Source of the DNA: CAYHGX01 sp964356355
GTDB taxonomy: Bacteria > Patescibacteriota > Gracilibacteria > UBA1369 > LOWO2-01-FULL-3
Direction: 5' to 3'
Assembly: GCA_964356355.1 (NCBI GenBank)
Contig: CAYHGX010000001.1
Location: 90,546-154,545 of the forward strand
DNA: 64,000 nucleotides
The notes beneath the pieces are model-generated. The model saw only the letters and a program-made list of their open reading frames with translations, did no database searches and was not told where the DNA came from. Both the position numbers and the translations under genes were made by a program. Below are positions 16,524 to 25,302 of the stretch, piece after piece (position 1 is the first letter of the stretch; the number at the start of each line of letters is the position of its first letter).

Positions 16524-16539
16524 GAGTCAATTCTGACAA
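16512..16539 (-). promoter_or_regulatory. Promoter overlapping the start of the asparaginase-like frame
   Basis: On the minus strand TTGTCA (16534-16539), 16-nt spacer, TATAAT (16512-16517). It lies just downstream of ruvA and overlaps codons 3-4 of the open frame at 16523. Confidence 0.6.
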
Positions 16540-16553
16540 GCGCCTGTGGTTGC

Positions 16554-17138
16554 CTAAGCGTGCTTGAGGAAGTAGGTGATGATGTCCTCGGCTTTTTCGA
16601 GTTCGGGGGGCATTTTTTCGATGGACTTTAGGATTTGGGGCTTGTTGTAGCCCAGGCGCTCGAGGGCGGAGATGGCGTCTTCGTGGAGGTCGGAGAGGGT
16701 TTGTGGTTTGGAGAGGCCGCCTACTGCGCGATCAATATCGGTGGTGATTACTTTGCCTTTTAGCTCGAGGATGAGGCGTTTGGCGGTTTTTTGGCCGATG
16801 CCGGGGATTTGACTGAGCATTTTGAAGTCCTCGGAGAGAATGGCGTTTTTAACGTTATCGATAGGTGAGTTGAGAATTTCGCTGGCAACTTTTGGGCCAA
16901 TGCCGCTGATGGAAATGAGTTGGCGGAAGAAATCGAGCTCGTCGTGGTTTGTGAAACCGTAGAGGTCGAAGGCGTCTTCGCGGATGTTGCTGTGGATGAA
17001 AAGTGTGGCTTGTTCGTTTAAGCTTAGAGTTTCGGCGATGCGGGAGGGAAGATGTACGAGGTAGCCAATATTGCCGGTGTCGAGAATGATAGCGCGGTCG
17101 AGTTTTTTGAAGATTGTGCCTTTAAGGAGTGCGATCAT
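16554..17138 (-). CDS. ruvA: Holliday junction DNA helicase subunit RuvA
   Basis: RuvA binds Holliday junctions and loads the RuvB motor. The 194-residue protein has the N-terminal OB-fold (MIALLKGTIFKKLDRAIILDTGNIGYLVHLP), the acidic-pin and helix-hairpin-helix region (QLISISGIGPKVASEIL, then LSQIPGIGQKTAKRLILELKGKV) and a C-terminal domain III (HEDAISALERLGYNKPQI) that contacts RuvB. Domain order and length are normal. It overlaps tgt by 4 bp and is likely translated from the same mRNA. ruvC is at 9661-10161 in another operon. Confidence 0.96.
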   Translation of the reverse strand: MIALLKGTIFKKLDRAIILDTGNIGYLVHLPSRIAETLSLNEQATLFIHSNIREDAFDLYGFTNHDELDFFRQLISISGIGPKVASEILNSPIDNVKNAILSEDFKMLSQIPGIGQKTAKRLILELKGKVITTDIDRAVGGLSKPQTLSDLHEDAISALERLGYNKPQILKSIEKMPPELEKAEDIITYFLKHA

Positions 17139-18334
17139 GGTTTTTGTGTGAAGGTGTAGAGAAACTCTTTTTTGTAATTTGTGAAGGTGCCGGCTGTGAT
17201 GTGAGCACGAATTTGTCGAGTTAACTCTAACAAAAAGTGCAGGTTGTGGATAGTGACGAGGCGCAGGCCGAGAATTTCTTTTTCCATCAGGAGGTGGCGG
17301 ATGTAGCTTCTGCTGTAGCCGTTTGTGCAGGTGTGGCAGGTGCAGTTTTCTTGGAGAGGGAGGGAGTCGAATTTGAATTGTTCGTTGAGAATTGAGAAGC
17401 GGCCGTTTTCTTTCCAGAAGGCGCCGTGGCGGGCCATGCGGGTGGGGTGGACGCAGTCGAACATGTCGATGCCGCGTTCAATGGCTTCGAATAAATCTTC
17501 GGGGGTGCCTACTCCCATGAGGTAGCGGGGCTTATTTTCTGCGAGGTGGGGGATTGTGGCCTCGATCATGGCGGCCATTTCTTCCTTACTTTCGCCTACA
17601 GAGAGGCCACCGATGGCGTTGCCGGGAAGATCGAGGTCGTTCATGAATTTGGCGGATTCTGCGCGAAGGTCTGCGTGGAGGCCGCCTTGAACGATGGGGA
17701 AGAGGGCTATGGGGTGGGAGTTTGGGGTGGCTGGACTGGCTTTGGTTTCGCGGTTTTTGCTGAGTTTTTCATGCTCTGTTTTGCAGCGGATTACCCAGTC
17801 GTGAGTGCGTTTCATGGCGGCTTGAAAGTATGGTTTTGTGCTATCGGCGGGGGCGCATTCGTCGAAGGCCATGATGATATCGGCGCCGAGCTGATGCTGG
17901 ATTTGGATGGCTCTTTCGGGCGTGAGGTAGTGCGAGGAGCCATCAAGATGAGATTTAAATTTAACTCCATTGTCGTCGATCTTGACTACAGTTTGAACTT
18001 GTCCCTCTTTGAGGTTCTTTTTCTCTTTGCCTAGCGAAAAAACTTGAAAACCGCCGGAGTCGGTGAGCATTGGTTTTTGCCAGGTGGTCCACTGGTGGAG
18101 TCCTCCCTGTTTTTCTACTAAATCGGAGCCTGGACGGAGAAATAGATGATAGGTGTTGGCGAGAATTATTTCGGTATCGAGGCTTTCGAGGTCTTGTTTG
18201 TCTAAAGTTTTAACAGTGGCCTTGGTGCCTACCGGCATGAAAACCGGTGTTTGAATATCGCCATGGGCCGTGGAGAAAGTGCCGGTGCGAGCCAGGCTTT
18301 TGGGGTCTTTGGCGTTGATTGTGTATTTGAACAT
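17135..18334 (-). CDS. tgt: tRNA-guanine transglycosylase
   Basis: Tgt replaces guanine 34 of GUN-anticodon tRNAs by a queuosine precursor base. The 399-residue protein has SLARTGTFSTAHGDIQTPVFMPVGT at the N-terminus, ANTYHLFLRPG, LTDSGGFQVFSL (catalytic Asp region), QHQLGADIIMAFDECAP, GGLSVGESKEEM, MGVGTPEDLFEAIERGIDMFDCVHPTRMARHG (second catalytic Asp) and the zinc site CTCHTC plus later His. All hallmark residues of bacterial Tgt are present. It heads the tgt-ruvA pair. No other queuosine genes lie in the window, so the base may be salvaged or made by distant genes. Confidence 0.96.
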   Translation of the reverse strand: MFKYTINAKDPKSLARTGTFSTAHGDIQTPVFMPVGTKATVKTLDKQDLESLDTEIILANTYHLFLRPGSDLVEKQGGLHQWTTWQKPMLTDSGGFQVFSLGKEKKNLKEGQVQTVVKIDDNGVKFKSHLDGSSHYLTPERAIQIQHQLGADIIMAFDECAPADSTKPYFQAAMKRTHDWVIRCKTEHEKLSKNRETKASPATPNSHPIALFPIVQGGLHADLRAESAKFMNDLDLPGNAIGGLSVGESKEEMAAMIEATIPHLAENKPRYLMGVGTPEDLFEAIERGIDMFDCVHPTRMARHGAFWKENGRFSILNEQFKFDSLPLQENCTCHTCTNGYSRSYIRHLLMEKEILGLRLVTIHNLHFLLELTRQIRAHITAGTFTNYKKEFLYTFTQKP

Positions 18335-18377
18335 GCCGCTATGGTAGCGGAAAGGATGGTCTTAGTAAATTAAAGTA

Positions 18378-19067
18378 TTAGATCTTTACTGCCTCGTCGA
18401 TGGCATCTACGGGAGAGAGTAATGTGTTTTGTACTTTGGAGAAGGCTCCGGTGATGCTGGTGATGATTTTAGTGAAAAATCCTGCTACTTTGCCTGCGGT
18501 GATATTGATGGCTGGTCCCAGCAGAGGGATTTTTGCAATTTGAGATCTTACTATTTCAAGGTTTTTGCTAAGGCCGCGTTCAGCGATGTCATGAATGGCT
18601 TGGATTGGTATTTTGAATGCGTTTCCGGCGGCGCGTGCTAGTGAAGTTATAATTTTTAATGGTTTTTTGAGAAAGCCAACAGGGTCTGAGAGTGTTTTGA
18701 TTGGTTGAAGTACGGCTCCAACGGTTCCTGCTACTGCGGCTTCGGCGGCGTTGCCGATGGGGGCTGCGACGTCGAGGGCCCGGCGGGCAATGTTGCCTGC
18801 CGTGGCGTCTAGTGCGTTGCCGGCAATGGCAAATGGACTTTCGATAAGGCTGTATTCTTCCTGATCTGCAAGTTGATATCTAAGAGCTGTGCGGATTTGT
18901 TCGTCAATATTGCGAATTCCTGTTGCGGCACCGTTGCCGGTATTGAGGATGCCATCTCTAAGAATTGTGAACTTAGATCTGTCCTCGGAAGCTTCTGGAG
19001 CTTGGGGTGGGCACTGTGGGGCAGCTGGTGCTGCTTGTTCTGGTTGTGATTCTGGTGCTTCGGGCAT
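18378..19067 (-). CDS. Hypothetical Ala/Ile-rich protein with proline-rich N-terminus
   Basis: Unrecognised, 229 residues. Residues 1-30 are Pro/Glu/Ala-rich and probably disordered (QPEQAAPAAPQCPPQAPEAS). The rest is Ala-, Ile- and Gly-rich with amphipathic helix-like stretches, for example FAIAGNALDATAGNIARRAL, AAEAAVAGTVGAVLQPIKTL and PAINITAGKVAGFFTKIITSI. There is no true signal peptide, but the helices could lie on or in a membrane. It has no obvious operon partner: aroC is 57 bp upstream on the same strand. Confidence 0.65.
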   Translation of the reverse strand: MPEAPESQPEQAAPAAPQCPPQAPEASEDRSKFTILRDGILNTGNGAATGIRNIDEQIRTALRYQLADQEEYSLIESPFAIAGNALDATAGNIARRALDVAAPIGNAAEAAVAGTVGAVLQPIKTLSDPVGFLKKPLKIITSLARAAGNAFKIPIQAIHDIAERGLSKNLEIVRSQIAKIPLLGPAINITAGKVAGFFTKIITSITGAFSKVQNTLLSPVDAIDEAVKI

Positions 19068-19124
19068 TTGTAAAAATCAAAAGTATTCTTGATTATAGGA
19101 GCTTTTTTGAATTTGTCAAATGTA

Positions 19125-20180
19125 TTAACAAAATGCATCGACAAGGACTATTGCGGCCATGGCTTCGGCGACTGGGATGATTCTTGGGGCGAGGCAGGAG
19201 TCGTGGCGGCCGAGGGTGGTGATATCGGCGTTTTTGAAAGAGGAGTTGATGGTGTGGAGGGGCTTGGAAATGCTTGGAACTGGTTTTATGGCTAAGCGCA
19301 TTACGATATCTTCACCAGTGGAGATTCCTCCAAGGATGCCGCCGGAGTGGTTGGAAAGAAATTTGACTTTGCCTTTTTCTGAGCGCATTTGATCGTTGTT
19401 TTGGCTGCCTTTGAGGTTTACGACGTTAAATCCTTCGCCGATTTCAAAGCCTTTAACTGCTCCAATGGACATCATGGCTTTAGCAAGTTTGGCGCTGAGT
19501 TTATCGAAAACAGGATCTCCGAGTCCTTTTGGTGGATTTTTGATGACGATTTCGATGATGGCGCCGAGGGAATCGGCTTCTTTCATGCGGGCTTGTTCAA
19601 TTAATTTGATCATCCTAGGAGCGATGTTGCTGTCTGCACAGCGGACTTCGTTTTTTTCGATAAATGATTTGTCGAAGGATTTGGCTTTAACATTGCCAAC
19701 TTGGATGGTGTGGCCGAAGATTTCGGTTTTATTTGTTAGCTTTAAGAGCTTTTTGGCGATGGCCCCGGCCATAACGCGACAAATGGTTTCGCGGCCTGAG
19801 GAGCGCCCGCCGCCACGATAATCGCGGTGGCCATATTTAAGGTCGTAGGTGAAGTCGCTGTGGCCGGGCCGGTACAGGTCTTTAATTTTACTGTAATCCT
19901 GGCTGCGAGTGTCTTTGTTGTGAACAATTATGGAGATTGGGGTGCCGGTGGTGAGTCCTTCAAAAACACCGGAAAGAATTTCCACTTGGTCTTCTTCGCG
20001 GCGGGTGGTTGAGATTTTAGAAAATGCTGCCGGGCGCCGGCGGTCTACCTCTTTTTGAATATCTTTTTCGCTTAATTCCAGCCCTGTAGGGCAGCCGTCA
20101 ATTACTACACCTAAAGCTTTTCCATGGGATTCGCCCCAGGTGGTAACTTTAAAATTGTGGCCAAAGGTGTTTCCGGGCAT
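19125..20180 (-). CDS. aroC: Chorismate synthase
   Basis: AroC makes chorismate from EPSP with reduced FMN, the last step of the shikimate pathway. The 351-residue protein has the signatures TWGESHGKALGVVIDGCPTG, DYRGGGRSSGRET (with the catalytic Arg/His region GHRDYRGGGRSS), KGLGDPVFDKL, GGILGGISTGEDI and the C-terminal TLGRHDSCLAPRIIPVAEAM. Length is normal. It is separate from the other shikimate genes at 46153-49987. No attenuator-like leader precedes it, in contrast to that operon. Confidence 0.97.
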   Translation of the reverse strand: MPGNTFGHNFKVTTWGESHGKALGVVIDGCPTGLELSEKDIQKEVDRRRPAAFSKISTTRREEDQVEILSGVFEGLTTGTPISIIVHNKDTRSQDYSKIKDLYRPGHSDFTYDLKYGHRDYRGGGRSSGRETICRVMAGAIAKKLLKLTNKTEIFGHTIQVGNVKAKSFDKSFIEKNEVRCADSNIAPRMIKLIEQARMKEADSLGAIIEIVIKNPPKGLGDPVFDKLSAKLAKAMMSIGAVKGFEIGEGFNVVNLKGSQNNDQMRSEKGKVKFLSNHSGGILGGISTGEDIVMRLAIKPVPSISKPLHTINSSFKNADITTLGRHDSCLAPRIIPVAEAMAAIVLVDAFC

Positions 20181-20240
20181 GGGGAAGGGTTAGATATAAT
20201 TAGAATAGCATCGCTTGTTTTGGTGGCCTTTTACTTTGGG

Positions 20241-20268
20241 TTGACATTTCTGCTTCTCGTGGTAAGAT
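20241..20268 (+). promoter_or_regulatory. Promoter of orphan gene at 20290
   Basis: TTGACA (20241-20246), 16-nt spacer, TAAGAT (20263-20268). The ATG at 20290 lies about 15 nt after the predicted start site, which argues against the earlier GTG at 20269 inside the promoter. Confidence 0.65.
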
Positions 20269-20289
20269 GTGCCTCTTTTAATAAACTAT

Positions 20290-20895
20290 ATGCAGGAAGG
20301 TCCCCAATTGCCAGCATGGCTAGTAGCTGAACGCGGAGAGACGATGCAGTTGATTGATAAGATATTACAGAGGCCTGACTTAGCTCAATGTGTTGTTCAG
20401 GCTGAAAATCCATATCCTAATGAGCAGATTCGATATGAATACAGGAATGGAAATAGAGTTTATACGATTATAGTTTTTGGAGAATCGAATTATTCGAGAG
20501 AAAAGCCTGCTTTTGCACCTCACTATATGTTTGAAGCTAGGATTGATAACGGTACTCCTTATAATCCAAGTGATGGAGATGTGAAGGCTGATGTTGATTT
20601 TGCAGGTCGTCGTAGGTTTGAGTTTTATTATCCTCCTAAACCTGGGGAAAGGTTTTCATATAGGGATGATCGACAAGATAATACTCATGGAAATAGTCCT
20701 GAGATTTTGTATTGGCAAGAAGAGCTAATGGGAAAGACGGGAAGTCAGGCTCTTATGGAGATATTGAAGCAATTTGAATCGGCTCCAGCTTCTGAGGAGG
20801 TTCCGCGTTCAGCTATGGTTAAAATACAGGCTTTTGTTGATGTGTTACGAAGCGCTGTTGGGTATAGACCGCGATATGATAAGCCGAAGAGATAG
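20290..20895 (+). CDS. Hypothetical protein, 201 residues
   Basis: Unrecognised. It begins MQEGPQLPAWLVAERGETMQL and looks like a soluble, charged protein rich in Tyr, Arg and Pro (YPNEQIRYEYRNGNRVYTII, then FAGRRRFEFYYPPKPGERF). The C-terminus (SAMVKIQAFVDVLRSAV) is helical. No signal peptide or TM segment is present. It has its own good promoter and a bidirectional terminator shared with rpmE. Confidence 0.72.
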   Translation: MQEGPQLPAWLVAERGETMQLIDKILQRPDLAQCVVQAENPYPNEQIRYEYRNGNRVYTIIVFGESNYSREKPAFAPHYMFEARIDNGTPYNPSDGDVKADVDFAGRRRFEFYYPPKPGERFSYRDDRQDNTHGNSPEILYWQEELMGKTGSQALMEILKQFESAPASEEVPRSAMVKIQAFVDVLRSAVGYRPRYDKPKR

Positions 20896-20917
20896 ATTAA
20901 TGGGGGGGTGTAACTAA

Positions 20918-20951
20918 AAAACTGCCTTTGGGTTATTCCAAGGGCAGTTTT
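20918..20951. terminator. Bidirectional terminator between orphan gene and rpmE
   Basis: A 14-bp stem, AAAACTGCCTTTGG / CCAAGGGCAGTTTT (one G-U), 6-nt loop. It is flanked by A and T runs that give U-tracts in either direction, and lies between convergent genes. Confidence 0.85.
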
Positions 20952-20972
20952 AAATTGTATTAGGTTTCTGGT

Positions 20973-21260
20973 TTACGCTTCGTCAGTAGCTGTTTCTTCG
21001 GCTACGTCCTCTTCTTCGCCTTTTTTAACTTTCTTTACTTTCTTTTCGGCTTCGGATTGAGCTTTTTTCATCTTGGCTACGAACTTATCAACACGTCCGG
21101 ATGTATCTACTAGTTTCTGTTTGCCGGTGTAGAAAGGGTGGCAGGCTGAGCAGATTTCAGTGCTGAAGTCTTTGCCTAGAGTGGAGCCAGCTTTGAACTC
21201 GCCGCCGCAAAGGCATTTGAAAGTGATTTCTGTGTATTTTGGGTGAATTTCTGATTTCAT
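20973..21260 (-). CDS. rpmE: Ribosomal protein bL31
   Basis: bL31 bridges the two ribosomal subunits. The 95-residue protein starts MKSEIHPKYTEITFKCLCGGEF and has the zinc-type Cys set (CLC and CSAC) with the invariant HPFYTGKQKLVDTSGRVDKF. A 30-residue Lys/Glu/Asp-rich tail (KKVKKGEEEDVAEE) extends beyond the common ~70-residue form. The start at 21260 is fixed by the family N-terminus; the frame also opens 66 nt earlier inside the repeat element. It is last on the minus strand before the bidirectional terminator. Confidence 0.95.
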   Translation of the reverse strand: MKSEIHPKYTEITFKCLCGGEFKAGSTLGKDFSTEICSACHPFYTGKQKLVDTSGRVDKFVAKMKKAQSEAEKKVKKVKKGEEEDVAEETATDEA

Positions 21261-21277
21261 AATGGAGATAGGATAAT

Positions 21278-21346
21278 GTTGCCTCGCTACGGCGCAGGCG
21301 CGCTCGGCGGGTTTATTTGTTAGCACTTTGCTGCGCTTCGCGCTTA
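21278..21346 (-). repeat. Intergenic repeat, copy 2 (end of TSP3 gene to rpmE leader)
   Basis: The diverged counterpart of 11571-11633. Read on the minus strand it begins inside the last codons of the TSP3-repeat gene, supplies its TAA stop, and continues as AGTGCTAACAA, AACCCGCCGAGCGC toward rpmE. AGCACT / AGTGCT and GCGC / GCGC inverted repeats can fold. Confidence 0.6.
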
Positions 21347-22557
21347 GTGCTGTGAATATACTTAAAGTATACTAGTAATGCAAGTAAAATTATGATTAGA
21401 GAGAGTATCAGCTCTTTGTAAAGTCCAAGGTTTAAAACTGAAACTTGAAAGTTTTTGGTCACTTCTTCTCCATTGGAATCTTTTATTGTGAGTTTAACCT
21501 TGTGTTCTCCTGTTTTTTTGAATGTGTAATTTAGGGCGTTGCCTTCTCTTTGAATTTTGTCGTCAATTGTCCAGCTGTAGCTAACTATTTGCCCATCTTC
21601 ATCAATGGAAGGAGTGGCATCAAAGGTGTAATTTTCAAATACTCCAATTTTATCGGTTTCTTTTTTCAGGATGATTTTTGGTGCTTTGTTTATGGGGAAG
21701 GGATCTTCTTTGTCTGGAAGGCTGTCATTGTCGTCGTCGATGTCGAGGTTGTTGCCGATGGAATCATTGTCGGTATCAAGGGTTTCATTTGGATCAAGAG
21801 GGAAGGCGTCGTTTTTGTCGTTGGTACCATCTCCATCAGTATCGGCTTTAAGGGGATCAGTTCCAGAATTTGTTTCATCAATATCGCTAACTTCGTCATT
21901 GTCATCATCGGTGTCTGCTATGTTGCCGATGCCATCTTTGTCGGTATCGAGAGTTTCATTTGCATCTAGAGGCATGTCGTCGAATTTGTCTGGTACGCCG
22001 TCTCCATCGTCATCTAGGTCGGCGTTGTCTCCTTTTCCGTCTCCGTCTGTGTCATATTGCTCTTTGCTGTTGAGAGGAAAGGCGTCTTTGGTGTCTTCAA
22101 CTCCATCGCCGTCGTCATCTAGGTCGGCACTATTGGCAATTCCATCATGATCGGTGTCTTGGATAACGAAGATTTCGCTAACGATCCAATTGTTGGAGGG
22201 GTCGTCGATTTCTGGTTGCCATGGAAAAATTTTGACTGCAATTTTGTGGTTTCCGGCGGTTGGTGTCCAGTCTATAAAGGTGCCATCTGTGTTGCCTTTG
22301 TAGATGGAGACTGCTTGGTCACCGCCAATCTGCTTACTGTTGTCGTAAAAACGAACAACGCCGAGGAGGTCCTTGGTGCTGTTGTTTTTTGTGCTTGAAT
22401 AGATTCTGATTGGTGAGCCTTCTAGGAACTTATCTGTTGAGAAGGTGATTTTCTCGCTGTTGATGGAGATGTCTCCGCTAAATGCTGCATAGGCTACTTG
22501 TGTAAAAGCGAGTAGAAATGCAGGAATAAGACCTAGTTTTCGTATTTTTATTTTCAT
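21313..22557 (-). CDS. Surface protein with thrombospondin type 3 repeats and PKD domain
   Basis: A 414-residue exported protein. A signal peptide (LGLIPAFLLAFTQVAYA) is followed by a beta-rich domain (~25-130). Calcium-binding thrombospondin type 3 repeats occupy ~132-300: repeated DTDGDG/DDDGDGVPD-like units such as DTDKDGIGN and DLDDDGDGVED. A PKD domain lies at ~300-375 (ENYTFDATPSIDEDGQIVSYSW, then HKVKLTIKD), and a C-terminal TM anchor (LILSLIIILLALLVYF) is followed by a short basic tail. Such proteins are cell-surface adhesion or structural proteins stabilised by Ca2+. It overlaps the gyrA stop by one base (TAATG), so it is translationally coupled to gyrA, an unexpected pairing. Its last codons come from a repeat element. 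Confidence 0.88.
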   Translation of the reverse strand: MKIKIRKLGLIPAFLLAFTQVAYAAFSGDISINSEKITFSTDKFLEGSPIRIYSSTKNNSTKDLLGVVRFYDNSKQIGGDQAVSIYKGNTDGTFIDWTPTAGNHKIAVKIFPWQPEIDDPSNNWIVSEIFVIQDTDHDGIANSADLDDDGDGVEDTKDAFPLNSKEQYDTDGDGKGDNADLDDDGDGVPDKFDDMPLDANETLDTDKDGIGNIADTDDDNDEVSDIDETNSGTDPLKADTDGDGTNDKNDAFPLDPNETLDTDNDSIGNNLDIDDDNDSLPDKEDPFPINKAPKIILKKETDKIGVFENYTFDATPSIDEDGQIVSYSWTIDDKIQREGNALNYTFKKTGEHKVKLTIKDSNGEEVTKNFQVSVLNLGLYKELILSLIIILLALLVYFKYIHSTKREAQQSANK

Positions 22558-25196
22558 TATGAACTGATTAGTTCTTGTTGGTTTTCTTCAACTTCTGGTA
22601 CTACATAGCCATCTTCGCCTTCTTCGATAACGTCGATGACGGAGATTCCGGCTACTTTATCGGCAGGCTTTAGGCGCATTAGGTAAACACCTTGAGTGGC
22701 GCGGCCTTGAGAAGGGATATTCTTTACGTGTAGGCGAATTACTTGTCCTGATTTTGAGATCATGATGAGATCGGCGTTGGTGTTGGTTTCAATGATTTTG
22801 GCGCCAATGATTTTGCCGGTTTTTGTGGTGATGTTTGCGGTCTTAACTCCACTACCTCCACGTGATTGGAAGCGGTAATCGGTAACTTTGGTCATCTTTC
22901 CGAGACCGTTTTCCATGATTACGAGCAGTTCTGCGGTTTCTGGTGCTTTGATGGCATCCATTTCCACTACTTCATCGCTGCCTTTGAGGCGGATTCCACG
23001 AACTCCAATTGAAGGACGGCCCATTGGGCGGCAATCTTCTTCGTTGAAGCGGATGCATTTGCCTTCGCGACTTACTAGGATGATTTCGTCTTTATCTCCA
23101 ACTTCACGGATCCATTCAAGTGAATCTTCGGGGCGAAGCTTGATGGCGATCAGTCCGGTTTTTCTTACATTTCCGAAGTCTTCAACTGGGGTTTTTTTGA
23201 TTGTACCCATCTTTGTGGCCATGAATAGATATTTGCCACTGAATTTTTCGCCTGTAGAAAGGATGGCAGTAACGTGTTCGTCATCTTGTAGTTGTAGTAG
23301 ATTTACGATGGCCTGGCCTTTTGCTGTACGGGAGGCCATTGGGATTTCGTATACTGGAAGTTTGAAGACGCGTCCTTTATTAGTGAAGTAGAGGAGTTCA
23401 TCGTGATTTTGAGTTTTCTTGATGAGTTTGATTTCGTCCTCTTCTTTGGTGGTGCCGCCGATTATGCCTTTTCCTCCGCGGTGTTGGCTGCGGAAGGTGT
23501 TGGTTGGAATGCGCTTGATGTAGTTTTCACGGCTGAGCATTACGATTACCGGTTCGTTTGGAATTGTGTCTTTTTGGGAAATGCTGTTGATAGCATGTGG
23601 AACGATTTCGGTTCTGCGCGGATCGGCATATTTTTCTTTCATTTCAGCCATTTCCTCCTGCATAATTTTGAGAACTTTGTTGACGTCGGCCAGAATTCCT
23701 TCTAGGTGCATAATAAGGGCGATTTTTTCTGCTAGTTCATCTTCGATTTTTTTGCGCTCAAGACCTGCGAGAGTTTGTAGACGCATGTCGAGAATGGCTT
23801 TACCTTGAAGCTCTGAGAGTTTGAATTTTTTCATCAGTTGCTCGAGGGCTTCTTCTTTGTCTGCTGATTTGCGAATAACGGCGATCACTTCATCGATATG
23901 ATCGAGGGCGATTTTCAGTCCTTCGAGGATGTGGGCCCTGGCTTTAGCCATTTTTAGCTCGTATTCGGTGCGTCGTGTGATAACTACTTTTCGGTGAGTG
24001 ATGAAGTGCTCAAGTACCTGTTTAAGGTCTAGTAGATGCGGTTGAATTTCGTCTACGAGTGCGATCATGTTCATGTTGAACGATGATTGAAGCTGTGTGA
24101 ATTTGAAAAGTTGGTTGAGGATTTTTTTAGGATAACTATCTTTTTTGAGCTCGATCATAATTCTCATACCGTCTTTGTTGGACTCGTCTCTGATATCGGT
24201 GATGCCAACTACCTTTTTATCGCGAACTAGTTCGGCAATTTTGGTGATGAGGTTGGCTTTGTTTACTTGGTAGGGGATTTCGCTAACGATGATTTCGAAT
24301 TTGCCGTTTTTTCTTTCTCTGATGTCGGTGCGGCCACGAACTACCATGCCGCCGCGGCCTGTAGTGTAGGCGGTGCGGACGTCATCGATGTTGTAGAGGA
24401 TGCCTCCAGTTGGGAAATCGGGACCTTTAATGAATTCCATGAGTTCTGGAATTGTGGCTTCGGGATTTTTTGAGAGGTGAATTAGGCCGTCGATAACCTC
24501 TCCAAGATTGTGTGGAGGGATGTTTGTGGCCATACCAACGGCAATACCGGTAGAACCGTTGAGGAGTAGTTGTGGGAGCTTGGTAGGAAGAACGGTAGGT
24601 TCTAGGTGACGGCCATCGTAGTTTTCTCTCCAGCTAACTGTTTCTTTTTCAATATCTGTGAGCATTTCGTCCGTGATTTTTTCCATTTTGGCCTCGGTAT
24701 AACGCATGGCCGCTGCGCTGTCACCGTCGATGGAACCAAAGTTTCCTTGTCCTCTTACTAGGGTGTAACGCATGGCGAAATCTTGGGCCATACGAACCAT
24801 TGAGTCATAAACTGCGGAATCGCCGTGGGGATGATATTTACCCAACACTTCACCGACAACGGTGGCGGATTTTCGGAAGGAGGCTGAGGAGCGAAGACCC
24901 ATTTCATTCATGGCGTGCAGGATTCTGCGGTGAACTGGTTTCATGCCGTCTCTGACGTCTGGAAGGGCTCTGGACACGATTACGCTCATGGCATATTCGA
25001 GGTAGCTGGTTTCCATTTCGTCGGAGATGTTACGTGGGCGGAGGCCTTCGTGATTGGTGAAAAGATCGCCTTCGAGGGCGGTTTCAGTGGAGGAGTTTAC
25101 GGATTCGGAGTTGTCCTCTGATTCTTGGTTTTCTAGATTTTCGTCGTTTTGATTTTCCTCTTCTTGATCTTCTGGATTGGTATTTTCGTCTGACAC
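22557..25196 (-). CDS. gyrA: DNA gyrase subunit A
   Basis: GyrA cleaves and rejoins DNA for negative supercoiling with GyrB. The 879-residue protein has an unusual ~50-residue acidic Asn/Glu extension before the standard start (SYLEYAMSVIVSRALPDVRDGMKPVHRR). The quinolone-target region HPHGDSAVYDSMVRMAQ has the sensitive Ser and Asp. AAMRYTEAKM carries the catalytic Tyr, and QHRGGKGIIGG is the GyrA box, which marks it as gyrase rather than topoisomerase IV. The six-bladed C-terminal domain is complete. Translation starts with GTG at 25196. It is coupled to the TSP3 gene downstream. gyrB is at 36850-38772. Confidence 0.96.
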   Translation of the reverse strand: MSDENTNPEDQEEENQNDENLENQESEDNSESVNSSTETALEGDLFTNHEGLRPRNISDEMETSYLEYAMSVIVSRALPDVRDGMKPVHRRILHAMNEMGLRSSASFRKSATVVGEVLGKYHPHGDSAVYDSMVRMAQDFAMRYTLVRGQGNFGSIDGDSAAAMRYTEAKMEKITDEMLTDIEKETVSWRENYDGRHLEPTVLPTKLPQLLLNGSTGIAVGMATNIPPHNLGEVIDGLIHLSKNPEATIPELMEFIKGPDFPTGGILYNIDDVRTAYTTGRGGMVVRGRTDIRERKNGKFEIIVSEIPYQVNKANLITKIAELVRDKKVVGITDIRDESNKDGMRIMIELKKDSYPKKILNQLFKFTQLQSSFNMNMIALVDEIQPHLLDLKQVLEHFITHRKVVITRRTEYELKMAKARAHILEGLKIALDHIDEVIAVIRKSADKEEALEQLMKKFKLSELQGKAILDMRLQTLAGLERKKIEDELAEKIALIMHLEGILADVNKVLKIMQEEMAEMKEKYADPRRTEIVPHAINSISQKDTIPNEPVIVMLSRENYIKRIPTNTFRSQHRGGKGIIGGTTKEEDEIKLIKKTQNHDELLYFTNKGRVFKLPVYEIPMASRTAKGQAIVNLLQLQDDEHVTAILSTGEKFSGKYLFMATKMGTIKKTPVEDFGNVRKTGLIAIKLRPEDSLEWIREVGDKDEIILVSREGKCIRFNEEDCRPMGRPSIGVRGIRLKGSDEVVEMDAIKAPETAELLVIMENGLGKMTKVTDYRFQSRGGSGVKTANITTKTGKIIGAKIIETNTNADLIMISKSGQVIRLHVKNIPSQGRATQGVYLMRLKPADKVAGISVIDVIEEGEDGYVVPEVEENQQELISS

Positions 25197-25268
25197 GGGA
25201 AGGTTGGTTAGAAATTTTCTGGGTGGATATTATCATAAAAACTTGGGTTGCGAAAATGGGGAATGTGG

Positions 25269-25296
25269 TTGACTTTGTGCGCTAATATGGTAAAGT
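25269..25296 (+). promoter_or_regulatory. Promoter of small-ORF cassette 1
   Basis: TTGACT (25269-25274), 16-nt spacer, TAAAGT (25291-25296). The whole 28-nt block is similar to the promoter of cassette 2 (shared AATATG before the -10). Confidence 0.7.
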
Positions 25297-25302
25297 GTGC
25301 GT

